From Formicarius rufipectus (Eukaryota > Chordata > Aves > Passeriformes > Formicariidae), in contig VXAU01001325.1 in NCBI GenBank assembly GCA_013399695.1, positions 720,540-784,539 on the forward strand: a DNA stretch of 64,000 bases. The letters run 5' to 3'. The notes below the pieces were generated by a model. It was not told the DNA's origin. It searched no databases and worked only from the letters and a program-made list of their open reading frames with translations. Both the position numbers and the translations under genes were made by a program. This document shows, in pieces, positions 49,652 through 61,231 of this stretch (position 1 is its first letter; each line of letters opens with the position of its first letter).

Positions 49652-50444
49652 CCTGCCCAGTTTCACTGGCGACATTAACTGGCAAGGACTGGAAGACTTG
49701 TACAGTGTGAATGAAAGTGTATATGAATACAGATACAACTTTAGACTTAGTCTGGCTGACTGGACTAATTACTTGAAGGATGTAGATAGAATGTTTGCAC
49801 TGCTGAACAGTTACTACCAGCAAAACAAAACAGACAAGGATAACACCGCTAGAAGCAATGGGGACAGAGATGAATCATCCACACCATTTACCATGGTGGA
49901 AATGACATCTGCTGAAGAATCGAGTGGCGTGACCGCAGAAGAATTGCAGCTGATTGTGCCAACAGACTTTGCAGCCCTTGCTTTGAGCACAGTGACTTTA
50001 AGTCAGGAGAGGAAACTTGAATTAAACAATGATATTCCTGAGAAAAGTAGTTTGAATGACGCACACTGGAAAAATAGTCATCAAACTGAAAAATGGATGG
50101 AGGATAAAGAATCAGACCGTTTTGATATGGATTTCAGTGGAAACGGTTTGATAGAGTTGGAGTCCAGGCATGGCTTCATGCTACAGCCCATCAGCATTCC
50201 TCAAAAAGACCCTCATCAGGATAGTGACACTGTGGAAGATATATTTGAGGATCAAATTTATCTTCCCATGAGGTCTGATGAACCCCTCATTCATCAGGCT
50301 GTAAACATATCCATTAGGGATTCATCTATCAGTACTCAGAAAGCAGGAACTTTCTTTAAAAAACCAAAACAGAGTCTTGCAGGAGAAAGTTCACAAATCC
50401 TAAATGTAGAAGGCAGTGCCTCAGCTTCACTCGCCTTGGATTAG
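49635..50444 (+). CDS. alternative-frame SULF1 tail ORF, 269 aa, proteoglycan-like
   Basis: An open frame offset from the SULF1 frame overlaps its last 17 nt and runs on to TAG at 50442-50444. It can be reached by skipping the 34-nt exon (…LET|EDSYGMDGK…), giving SULF1 with about 273 new residues, or from ATG 49635, which has a strong context (GGGATGG). Residues 15-57 are aromatic and folded-looking (NWQGLEDLYSV, YEYRYNFRLSLADWTNYLKD). Residues 66-269 are hydrophilic, acidic and Ser/Thr-rich. There is no cysteine. DFSGNG (Ser168) and EESSG (Ser97) resemble glycosaminoglycan attachment sites. NES, NKT and NIS are sequons. The C-terminus is EGSASASLALD. No signal peptide is seen, so secretion would require fusion to SULF1. 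That it is translated is inference. Confidence 0.6.
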   Translation: MDGKANLPSFTGDINWQGLEDLYSVNESVYEYRYNFRLSLADWTNYLKDVDRMFALLNSYYQQNKTDKDNTARSNGDRDESSTPFTMVEMTSAEESSGVTAEELQLIVPTDFAALALSTVTLSQERKLELNNDIPEKSSLNDAHWKNSHQTEKWMEDKESDRFDMDFSGNGLIELESRHGFMLQPISIPQKDPHQDSDTVEDIFEDQIYLPMRSDEPLIHQAVNISIRDSSISTQKAGTFFKKPKQSLAGESSQILNVEGSASASLALD

Positions 50445-50532
50445 ATCCAGTTGTAAACCATTAAGTAAGTTTTCCTTTTTCTTAGTAGGAAACTAAACAA
50501 GGTAATCATGACAACTGACATTCCATGTTTAT

Positions 50533-50540
50533 TGTAGATA
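50533..50540 (+). promoter_or_regulatory. Pumilio response element (TGTAGATA)
   Basis: Exact match to UGUANAUA, about 90 nt after the stop of the alternative tail frame. Confidence 0.45.
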
Positions 50541-50957
50541 TATTTTGCAGCTAAATTGAGCCCAGTTCAGTATTTGTCTGTGTGCATTCTTTTTTTTTCT
50601 ATTTACATGCCCATGCTTTCACTGTAATCCTCCCCACTGGGAAGCAAAGTTTCCAATTTTTCATCAAAAGAAACAGTGTTAACTTTGAAATGCAGTAGCA
50701 CATTCTCCAAAAGCTAAAAACTATTTCTTTGAAGAGGATGTCAAGTTACTTTCTCTATGTCCAAATGATCCCATCATAAATGAGGACTTCAGTTCACCCA
50801 GTATGCCTGCATAATGTCTTTCATGTCAATTATTTTAACCACTGGCAATTCTTAATGTCACGCTTTCAAGTAAAATGCACTTTTAAAATCTGTATGCCAA
50901 GAATCTAATACCTTACTGGTTCTTAGTTTACACACTGTCTCATGAAATTGTGAAATC

Positions 50958-50963
50958 AATAAA
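50958..50963 (+). terminator. SULF1: possible proximal poly(A) signal (AATAAA)
   Basis: AATAAA followed by TAGATTG and then GT-rich text. It could give a shorter 3' UTR that still contains the whole alternative tail frame. Confidence 0.35.
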
Positions 50964-51164
50964 TAGATTGACAGGAAAGAGGTGAACAGCATGGATTGTG
51001 GAAACAGACTCTTTGAATATTATTTTAGCAAAAATACTGCATGTTTTTGTTACTTTAATCAAATTTTCTCTCAGAAAGGTATGGCTAATGATTGTTAACT
51101 GTAGAAGGATTTGTTTAAATTGGATTGTTTCCCTATGTGTTGATATTGTCAGTATTAAAATTCC

Positions 51165-51181
51165 TTTTTTTTTTTTTTTTT
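51165..51181. repeat. T17 homopolymer
   Basis: A run of 17 T bases within the SULF1 3' UTR. Confidence 0.85.
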
Positions 51182-51783
51182 GGGTGATACTGGTAGAAAA
51201 GTTTACATCAATACATACATGCCTTTGTCACCCCACCTGATTTTTATTAATCTGAACAATATCTTGAAAGCATTATTACAATTTTGAGTCTTACATTCTT
51301 TCTTTATTTGGAACAGGCATTAAAGGGAATGATAAAACCATGTTAGGTTTCCACAACTTTAGATACAAAAGGCACAGGAGGTTAAAAATTAGTAGTTTAG
51401 ATAAGTTTTGTTGTTGTATTCTAAATTTATTCTTGAACTTTACCAAACATTAAATGTTATGAATTATAATACAAACATTACTTTGAAAATACGTATTACT
51501 CAAAACTTAATATTTTCCCTTGCTTTTCTATAAATTTCTAAATAATTAGCGCAACAACAACAAAAGAGAATTACCTCAAACAGAAGTAATTCCATAGTGT
51601 CCGACTCACAGGTGTGTTTCCTATCTGTTACATGGTATTTAGTGCAGTATTCTTTTTGCTATTGCAAGCACTGCAGGTTAAACTTACATTCATTACATTG
51701 TATTTTAAGTTGAAACTTTTTAAAAAGGAGATTCTTTTAGTAGGATTTTAATAATTTTAAGAAGCAGTCTCTTTGATGGACTC

Positions 51784-51791
51784 TGTAAATA
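51784..51791 (+). promoter_or_regulatory. Pumilio response element (TGTAAATA)
   Basis: Exact UGUANAUA match in the distal 3' UTR, about 210 nt before the distal AATAAA. Confidence 0.45.
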
Positions 51792-51998
51792 TGTTAAAAT
51801 TTCTAGTTCTTTATCCAATGTATGTGTCATGGGCTGGTTGATAGAAAAAACGTATTTATGGTCATGAATGATGCTATTTGTACATAGGTTTTAAGTTACT
51901 AGGATCCAAACTGTGTTTTTAAATCTTGTATAATATTTCTGTGATACTTTTATAGTACAATTCTGGCTTCAGGAAAGTCTAGAAGCAATATTTCTTGA

Positions 51999-52004
51999 AA
52001 TAAA
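51999..52004 (+). terminator. SULF1: SULF1 distal poly(A) signal (AATAAA)
   Basis: AATAAA followed within 10 nt by the GT/T-rich AAGTGTTTTACTTTACC, a good downstream element. It gives a 3' UTR of about 2.4 kb. Confidence 0.6.
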
Positions 52005-52907
52005 AAGTGTTTTACTTTACCTGCTTCAGAGAAGTCCAGGTGACCCAGTTTTCCTCTGAATTAAGTTTTATTTTAAAAGTATGTTAGCAGTTCAAACTTT
52101 CAGAATCCTTCCATGTTTAAAGCAACAGGTAACAAAATAACACACAACATTTCATGAGTTATAAATTATTCCTGGAGATGTGAATAATATATATTTCTTT
52201 GTTTAAGACAATGCTGTGATTTTTTTTTTTTTAATTCCAAATGCATCCCATCTTTTCTTCCTTGAAGTCAATGCACTGAGCTGCACAACCACTGGTTCCC
52301 AGAAGTAAAGCAGTGTTACATAAAGCTATGCCCTACTTTGCTGCTTTCTCTCCTCCCTGCAGAGTCCTCCCTGTGGCAGCGAAGCACAGCAGACAGGACA
52401 CACAGGGCTTAACAAGAAGGGATCACAGATCTCTAGTCAGGGAAGTGTCTCCTTGTACAAGAGTCATCACAGAAAAGAATTTAGGTTTCAAGGTAACCTC
52501 TCTCTTACACTCTATGTTTGTTCAATGTTCTGTGGATAAGATTAACTTTATACCTGAACTCAGCCTTTGAATCTGTACCTCTTGAACATTTCTTTTACAT
52601 AGTCTTTGGACACTGATGGTCCTGTCAACATGAAGTGACAGGTGAAGTTTGTGGGAATATGGAAATTGGATGAACCTTAAGTGTTCAAAAAGCAGGCATT
52701 GCAATGTCAGATAGACCTCTGTGAGATGTCTGCCCTGGAAAGCACACTGGCAAGCACAGGATGTATTTCAAAACAGGGTGCAGAGCAGGCTGAGCCAGCG
52801 AGTTTGGGAGCACTTGAACGGCAAAGGTAAATTGAAGCAAGGTGCTATGCAACCACCTCTTATATCTTTTGCAGAGTATTATCCAGCACCAACAATGTGG
52901 CCTACAT

Positions 52908-52937
52908 TCTTTGAAAGTACATTCTTTGAAAGAACCA
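52908..52937. repeat. 15-bp tandem duplication
   Basis: ACATTCTTTGAAAG-type sequence occurs twice in a row, giving a repeated TFFES/R in one open frame. Confidence 0.75.
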
Positions 52938-53186
52938 CGCAAGACGACTTCTTCTTTCTTAATGCTTGGGTAGAGATAAAGGAAGGTATGGTGCAACAGT
53001 GTGATCACCCATTCACCTGACTTGTCCGTCCTTCTTACCTGAGAGCTTAAAGTACTCACTCAGGAAATGGAAACTGCTAGGACAGTGCTCAGTCTTCCAA
53101 ACTATCAGAAGCTTAGATAGTGCCCTATCTTTTAAACTAGGGGGAGCCTTTTTTACAGCTCTCTTATAGGAGTGTTGTTGGCTAGA

Positions 53187-53253
53187 GTTCGCGAACGAGG
53201 ATTTTGGGATAAGCCTGCTCAATGGATTTTTTAGGTGACGCACAGTGTGCGTC
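53187..53253. repeat. two palindromes: GTTCGCGAAC and a 7-bp inverted repeat
   Basis: GTTCGCGAAC (53187-53196) is a perfect palindrome. GACGCAC-AGT-GTGCGTC (53237-53253) is a perfect hairpin with a 3-nt loop. Both contain CpG in CpG-poor surroundings. Confidence 0.8.
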
Positions 53254-56200
53254 GAAATGGTCCCACCCCTTTTACTCCTGAGGTTCATTTTGCCACGGCC
53301 GAGCCCTGTTCAGGGAGGATATGCTCAGGATGCATGCCTGGTGTCTGGTAGGTGTGATGCTGCAACAAAACATCCTTTAGTTTCAGAAAAAAACAATCCC
53401 ATTTGTGTGCTCTGACATCACTTTTCGGTGACAACCAATGTGTAGTAAATAGGGTGCAGAGACAGAGAGTCATTTCTGAAACAGATGTGTTTCTGTCCCC
53501 TGAGGGGACGTTGTCACATCCTGAGCTACCTGTGAGTTGCCGGGGTAACTTTACAGCCACTCTGGCAGCAGGTGTCAGTGCAGAGCCACACAACAAGCGT
53601 CTCTCCTTGAGTCCTGCACCCCCAGTGCCCAAGGCATTATCTATTCCATCTTCAAGTAGCAATGGTACCTGTGATGGGCTACAAATCTACAGATTTCATC
53701 CACAGCACATTCCTTGGTTTAACGGTTCTGGTCTTGGTCACTGGTGACATTCAAGGGGATCTGTGAGACACTTTTTTGTGTGCTTGTATGTATGGGAAAT
53801 GAAGATGTCTTATTTTGAACTTGAAAATAACAGGGGATCTGTACTCTGCAGATCTCTCTGTCCATGAAACAGTGGCTTCTCCCTGGCTGAACACATCAGC
53901 TGAAGCTGCAGTGTTGGCTGAGGCCTTGAATCTGGGCACATCACCACAGTTTCTGACAGTGGTCTGAGAGCAAATGCAGTTAGATACTTCAGAAAGACCA
54001 GCCATATCCTGAATCAGTGCAAATTCAGCTGCCCCATTTTCTTTGGTCATTGCTGAGGTGTGGGGGCTCATAGTATTCACAGTACACTGAGCAGTGAAGT
54101 TCTTTTGAAACAAATCACAGCTATGAAACGTGCTACAGGTCGAAACACTGTACGTATAAAGGTTAAATAATGAAATATGTCTACAAAAATACACTCAACT
54201 TCAACCCGTTGTTCTTCTGATCTACAAGACCAGACTGTCTTGGGGCAGAATTGCCAACAATGGATACCACCTATACTTTAAACTCCAGAGAGCAGTTCTA
54301 GATCCAAAGCCAAATTGCATGAACATTGTCATACCCACACTGCTAGGCCAGGCTGGCTCCATCCACATCATGTCACACTTGGCCCTGGGTCTCCCGTTGT
54401 CTCTGTGCTGATATTCCCGGGGACCCAAAATTTAATTTCCATTTGTTTTCTTTTTTAAATGTTTGCGGGAATACAAGGTCTGTGTTAGGACCACCAGAGC
54501 TCCTACAGTGTGGTACTGTGGGGTGTGCTGCTGTCCCTGCAGTGTCACATGAGGACATGGGGGTCCTGGCACACACAGCCTGCCGTGCTGGATGGCTGCA
54601 GAAGTGAGGGTAACCAAACCTGGCTCAGCTCCCACGTGCAGGAGCATTCTGCAGTATAGTCCTTCTTCACAAAGCACGTGGAGGCCACTGGTTGGAGAGC
54701 CAAGGAGCAAACTCAGCACTCAGCAGTGTGGGCATCACGAGTCCAGTCCTTGGGTTCATGCCCCGGCCCTCTTTTTGAGCAGCATAGATGAACATAGTCT
54801 TGCACTCTATTTCAAATTTGTATTTCTCAGCATAAAACTAACATCAATGAAATTTAGTGCTAGACAATATGGTGGAATTTTACAATTCTGCAGAATCAGT
54901 ACTTAGTTGTGATTTGGTGGTCATTGAATCCAGTGGAAAGATCTGGTTTTGTCTGAAAATGTACTAAAAGACAAAATACTTCATCACTGTATTCAGAGTG
55001 ATTACCAAGTTACCTATGTACATTTTTTCTTGCCTTTTTTTTTTGTCTGAAATAAAACACACATGATATGCTATTTTTTATTTCCAAGTATCAAGTATTC
55101 AAGAATTTGTTTTGTAAACACAGGTTTACAACAGATGCTGACAGCAGATTTCATTAAGTCATGGGTTATACAAATTTAAAATTGTTCTAAGCTCTGATGA
55201 GAAATAAATATCAATTAAAAAAACCATACAGGAGCCTAAAGTATGAAAAAAAAAAGCATAAACCAATTATTCTTTTTACCACGGCACAGCACCCACACAC
55301 TCATATGGTCAGACATACTCTACAAATTTCCTTAATACTCTACACATTGGCTTAATAAGTTTTTTAACAACTAAACAGTTACAGGCAGTGTGCCCACTCC
55401 ATGCTTCTAAGACACTACCCAGACTCTTGCTGTTCTGCATAAAACATTTGGTAGAGGTACACACTGCAGCCAAGGGTGAACCTCCCATGTGCTCAGTTGG
55501 GGAAAAGAGCAGGTCGTCTTTGAGGAAGACCTTCACTCAACCATGGATCTCACTGACACAAAATTACTTTCTTTTTGTTACTGAAACTAGGCTCTGGATC
55601 ATTTTATACTTCTTGTTTGTTTTGTTTTGAAACTTCCCTCCATGATTTCAAATACAGGGTTTGTTACAGAGGTGAAATTTTTGGCCTGTCAGTCGGAAGT
55701 ATAATTAGTGCTAATAGAGCTATTCAGGATACAGATACATGTTCTGTATGAGAAATCCAGGCACAATAATGCAAAATAATTACTGTTTAGAATTCAAAAT
55801 GGAAGGGAAAAAAATGTCAAGATTTTACACCCAAACCCCTCTGTTTCAAATCACAGCTATAAGGGTAAATATCCTTTTTGTCAGAAGAATTCACTTTGAG
55901 CAGACAGGTGTCACTTAGGAAGTCTTTCCTGCCTGCAAAGTGCCCTTTCCAAGGGAGTTAGATGATTTTTTTTCCCTTTTGCTTCTACATTCCAGAGAAA
56001 GTGCAGACTCTGTCTCTTCTGGTATGTGAGGGGAGGGATAAGGCTCAAAACCTGAGAAATAACAGGAGGTTTTTGCTGTCTCCTCCAGCCCAGTGCTTTT
56101 GCAGGTAATGCAGGTTTCCCTTTTTAAGTTTTTTTTGTGTTCTTGCCTTCAAAATAATTTTTTCTTGTATTCTTTTTACTGTCTTGGCATTTTGGGGGTA

Positions 56201-57081
56201 CCTGCATGTATCACACTTCACATGTCCCCTTGAAGTCAACCAGATTTGGCCTTTTGCCATTGCTAGAGATAAAATTAGTTCTTATTCTACCCTCTCTTTC
56301 TGGTATTTCATGAAAGAACATTCATATTTCAGATCTGAATCCTCATTTTAATTCAAACACTTACTAACATTGCGTGGTTAAGAGGTTCCAGAATTTAGCC
56401 CAGTGTTTCTTGTCATTACTATAGATTTTATTTTTAGCCTTTGTTTAAGCAAAGCATAAAATTAAAGTTATTTACTACAGCAGGATGAATACATTCTGTG
56501 TGAGATTTCTGTGGCCTACATAACTTTTACCTTAGCTATTAGTGCTGGGTTAAATCCTACACTGCCTTCTGAAATTACTTTCCCACAGAACAGCTAGGTA
56601 GGAATTGGCCCACCAGGCATTACAAACACTGTCTTTGCTGGAGCAGTCCAGACTTTTAAGAACAACAACATATGCAGTTCCATCACTGACGTGCCTTGAA
56701 TATGTCATTTAAGTCTCAGTGAACACATCATAAAATACTTCAGTACCTATTAGCACCACAGTGTTGTTTAGTCATTTGTCCAAAGATTATCAATTTGTCT
56801 CACCCTTCTCAAGGTGAACAATGTTTTGGATGCTTTTTGTAGCCCTTCATGAATGCCAGAGCTTTTCACCTATTCTATATAATGAACAAAACGTTGTTAG
56901 AGAATAACATTGTGACAACTGCTTTGAGACTGAAAAAATAAGAAAATAAAGTACACACAATAGATAGAATGGAACCTGGATAAATAAGCATCTACTTTGT
57001 AACACTTGAAGTCAAGAAAACTTCAGAGCTATTTTGAAATTGCAGAGCTACTTCAGTGTTTAAAAGACTGTAAACTGGGAA

Positions 57082-57092
57082 GGGGGGGGGGG
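57082..57092. repeat. G11 homopolymer
   Basis: Eleven consecutive G bases between an A-rich and an AAGCTT-containing flank. Confidence 0.85.
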
Positions 57093-60000
57093 AAGCTTGT
57101 CTGAAGGACTGGAGGGGCGACTGCTAAAACCCACAGCTATTAACTGTAGTTCAATATGATGGATATGGTTACAGGAAATGGGTAGTGTTAACTGTCCTCC
57201 TGAATTTATGTAATAAATTATGAAGGAAAGAAAGGGAAAATTTCCTTCCTGAGGATTGGGTAGGTTTTCAAACCTTTGGTCACATAGTAACATGTATTAG
57301 TGATGTTCAGTGTAAAGAAGACAAATCATGTGAACTCTGGCCATACTATATGCCCACACTGAAGGCTCCATATCTCTACTGTGAAAATTATTACATGTAA
57401 CCTTTCTGAATTATTTGTAAAACAAGATGTTAAAAGAAAAAAAGAAAGCCCTAATTCTCAGTCAAAGAATGTCTGCCACCATGATGTTGGTTGCCCATCT
57501 TCTAAGCACTTTAAAGTGATAAAAGTGTCCATAAAATCAAGTCCAGCATGTGAAGAAGCTGAAATGTGTCGATATAGGTTTAATCTACAGGGGGCAAAAC
57601 ACTCTGTCCAAAGCAATGCTGATTCAGATTGCAGCCTAGATAAATCTCTGGTCCCAGGTGTTTTAAGCCCTTGGAAAGCAACCACGGCAGGACGCCTTCA
57701 GCTGGGGGAACCCAGATACTGAAGCAATGCAATGTGGCATCTCCTCTGCCATTATAAAAGACACATTATTGAGAAAACAGAAAAATATAAACTTGCTTAG
57801 GAAGTTTTTTTGTCTTTGAGCTCCCAAAATACTAGTAGCAACCAGTGAACATCATAAAAGATAAAAAAGCACTTGCTAAAGCACCAACTTGTTAACTTCT
57901 AACCCAAAGTATGGCCCAACATTGGATCAATGAAGCCAAGAATCTGGCTCCAAAATAGCAGAAAGACACTCTGGATATATTTATTTATGACCAGTTTTAT
58001 GTCAATAGAACACCATGAAGAGCTCTGGTGCTACACACACAGGAAGTGTAGTAAGGCAGCAATTAGTTAGGCCTTTTGGGACAAACCCCCAAAGAGTAGT
58101 ACAGAAGGCGCTGACCCCTCTCCCAGACTTGCTCTCTGCAGTTAGGCTGAGCAGGCAGTGCTCTGCTCCGTTTGTGTAGGACGCTGAAAATTTGTCACCT
58201 CAACCTCTAGGTCCAAATTGTGTGAAAGGGCACAATTCAAACCTAGAGAATTACCTGAGAAATTTCTTTGGCTCTAAGGTGAGAAAGATGCCTTTGTTGA
58301 AGCTATCTTCCCATGTAACACAGAGGTTTTCAGCCTGAAATTCATAACATAAGTGCATGGCAGGAGGAACTAGAATGTGTCCCAGCGCATCTCCACAAAA
58401 TATTTTTAATTTGAATTCTACTTGAAAATTATAACTTTCCTCCATTGATAAATATGTAAGTAGCCACACATGAATGCCACAGGAGAGTACTCAAGTGCTA
58501 CTTTGTGCTGTTCTGGTTACAATTATCACTGAATCCATGAGAGAAAAGCTCACCATGGAAATTACTCCCTGGGTAAAGGAATTTCTTTTTGAATGCAGAT
58601 GGGATTCAGTCCCATACTTACATACATGCATTATTTTTAAGTGCATTACTTAAGTATATAAATTTACCCACACACTGAAGTCTTCTGCTGGATCAGAGCC
58701 ATAATGAATGAATGGTTAATACTACAAATTAATAAGCTATATTAAAAAACCAAATACATTTTTGAAAACACTATATTCAAGTGTTTGTAACTAATTTAGA
58801 ACCTTTCACACTTAGATTTCTAACACCTAGAAGGAGATTTGTGCCCTTCACTTACATAACAGCAGGTTCTGAGAAACTGCATGTTACTCTGTGCACTTTT
58901 AAAGACACATAGGCTGGCCAAGGAGTTGAAAGTTTCCAAATAAATATAAATTTTACTGTAATATTCAACATTTTTTGCAACTGCTCACACTGCAGTGGAA
59001 GGATATAAAATGTCACCAGTTCCAAATTAAACCATATTATATCCAGTGTGTTCATGGGGAAGAAGGGGGACCAAAACCACAGGGCATTTGTCTATACTGG
59101 AAATGCTAAAATAGTCCCACTCTCTGTATTATTCCAGCCCCAAAAAGATCTATGAATCACCTCCTGAATGTGCTGCACTCATGAGCACCCAAGACAATGG
59201 CCACACCCATTCTGAAGTTTTCTCCTTTTTGAGGAAAGAAGGATGAATGGGAGGCTACGCAAGAACCTGTTCAGTCAGGTCCATGTATTTGGGCTACTCC
59301 TCCTCTCGTGCTCCTCACTCTAAATCAGGAATACATGATGTAAGGGCACGATGGCACTTCGTGGACTTACAGTTCATCACCAGACATTGTTGCTCCATAT
59401 TATCACTGGTTAAGTGCAGGTAGATGACTTGAGTCTGCTACCAGCAGCAGCCTGTGGGTGAGCAGGACACCTGCTTTACCTTTTCTTGTACTCACTGCTA
59501 AGAAACCTTAAGTGTTTTGGAGTAGAGAGGGATGGTGGCAGAAATTACAAGTTAATGGAATTTTATATTCTATGGTGAGAGGATTTCACAGTAGGAAGAC
59601 AGCATGGGCTCCTTCACTGGATGACAGGCAAAGTTCTTTTTTAGCTACTGTGAAGTTGGTTTAGCACCACATGTCCATCATGACTACTGCTAAGGAGGCA
59701 CTCAGTTTCTCTGAACATTCTGCTTCCTCCAGGTTTGACAACCTCAGAAAAGTGTTTGTTCAGCAGGTCTCAGTCCATATTTCAATCAGTGACAAGGCTG
59801 GAATTGACTTCTCTAGGAATTTAATGTGTTTCCCCTGCATGCCTTTATTGGTTTCGTTTAGACTGTTACAGATTATTCACAATAAACCCTTCTTCAGGAA
59901 TCAATTAAAAACTGACCGCAGTTTGGGTTTTCTTTCTTTCAGAGCATGCTGATTTAATTAAGTGATTTTGTAGAAATGTACTTGTATTGTCAAAATTATC

Positions 60001-60663
60001 TATATTCAAAAATAGTAACACATTTCTTTGAAAAGCAAAGAATTTTGTTTTGCATATAATTTTCAAAGAAAAATTAAAAGGCTATCGAAAGTACGTAAAG
60101 AAGGCTTTTTCAGTATTTCCAAAGTTAACATATTTCCTTCTACATTCCAGTTTCTCAAACATTTCAAAATATGAATGTTTGTTGAAGTTGAAGGGTTGGG
60201 ATTTCCTAAAAAAAAAATCCGAGGTCTCCAACCCAACAAGCTCTGAATTTGCTTGGAATAAGCTCAGAAGCAGCAGCTGCAGATGCGTCACTTCTCTCAT
60301 TCTTTGGCATCAGTGACATTAGTTCCTGACAATCCTAATCTGCTCTCTCTTGATATTTACATGTAACAGAAGTGCGCACAAGGCATGAAATAGAAGATAT
60401 CGGGATAGATGATTCATCTCTAGTCATTTACAATGCCCTAAGTACTCTGTTTTTGAGGTATTTGAAAAGATTGTCACTCTTCACCTCACCCTATGATAAT
60501 TAAAAAGGAGAAGCATTTAAAATAGATGGGTGATGGGCTGCAATTATATTTTGTCCTACTACTTTGCCTCAAATTTTGTCATGGCAGGAAATTCCTGGTG
60601 CAACAAGCATTTGAGACTGTAGCAAAAAGAAACATTTATATAATCTCTTCTGATCTCCTATAG

Positions 60664-60708
60664 CAAAAAAAATTTAAAAAAAATTTAAAAAAAAATATAT
60701 ATATATAC
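60664..60708. repeat. A/T-rich simple tract
   Basis: A runs separated by TTT, then an AT-dinucleotide run (ATATATATATA). Simple sequence. Confidence 0.85.
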
Positions 60709-61225
60709 ACCAAACACCTTTGAGCCAAGGAAATTTATTTCTCAGGACAAGAAGTGTAGAAGCCAACATCTCAGGTGGCATGTGCTGACTGAGGGCACAT
60801 TATATCTGGTGCTGCATAAGAGAAAAAAACAGTCTCAGGCTTTACCCCAAGAAGTTGTTAATATGGACAGAATAGTAGGAAGTTATCTATGTTGTAGCTT
60901 AGGGTAGAAAAATCTGAGTTTGCATACAGAAAGAGTGAGAATTAAGACATTTTGAAATAAGCAGCCACCATTTCAAGCAGGGCAGGCAGCCCGGTGAGTA
61001 GTCACATGTGCTGGTCAAGAAGAACCAGACGATGAAAGGCAGTTGGCAAAGGTGGAGAGGGAAATCTACTCTTCCCAGGACAACTCAGTGGATGCCAAGG
61101 AGAGTACTGCCTTTGATTTCAAGGACCTTGTTCCATATAATGTTTGATCAATTTACATATTATAAATTGAAAAATTAAATTAAGAGTAACTGTTCAGAAA
61201 TATGTAGAAGTTCTGCTCTTTCCTA

Positions 61226-61231
61226 TTTATT
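61226..61231 (-). terminator. SLCO5A1: candidate SLCO5A1 poly(A) signal (AATAAA on minus)
   Basis: TTTATT on the plus strand, about 1.77 kb beyond the SLCO5A1 stop. Other AATAAA complements occur further on (60734-60739, 59844-59849), so the true end is uncertain. Confidence 0.25.

Larger units (their letters stand above)
49652..52025 (+). other. SULF1: SULF1 3' UTR (canonical isoform)
   Basis: From the canonical stop to just past the AATAAA at 51999-52004. The first 793 nt double as the alternative tail frame. The rest is AT-rich with several ATTTA pentamers, two UGUANAUA Pumilio-type sites (50533-50540, 51784-51791), a T17 run (51165-51181) and an upstream AATAAA at 50958-50963. The 3' end is inferred from the signal only. 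Confidence 0.6.

Noticed and set aside
52721..53020. Frame with AEYYPAPTMWPTFFE between a TTTTGCAG and a GAAG|GTATGG site, resembling an exon
   Set aside because: The aromatic look comes partly from a 15-bp tandem duplication. No family is recognised, and frames this long are expected by chance in this window.
53751..54194. 147-codon minus-strand frame (FALIQDMAGLSEV)
   Set aside because: No start context, splice partners or recognisable homology. Competing frames of similar length occur on both strands in this GC-richer patch. It could be an unrecognised repeat fragment, but nothing supports a gene or retroviral origin.
55051..55056. AATAAA as an alternative SULF1 poly(A) site 5.4 kb after the stop
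   Set aside because: AATAAA is frequent in AT-rich DNA, there is no strong GT-rich element directly after it, and a better signal lies at 51999.
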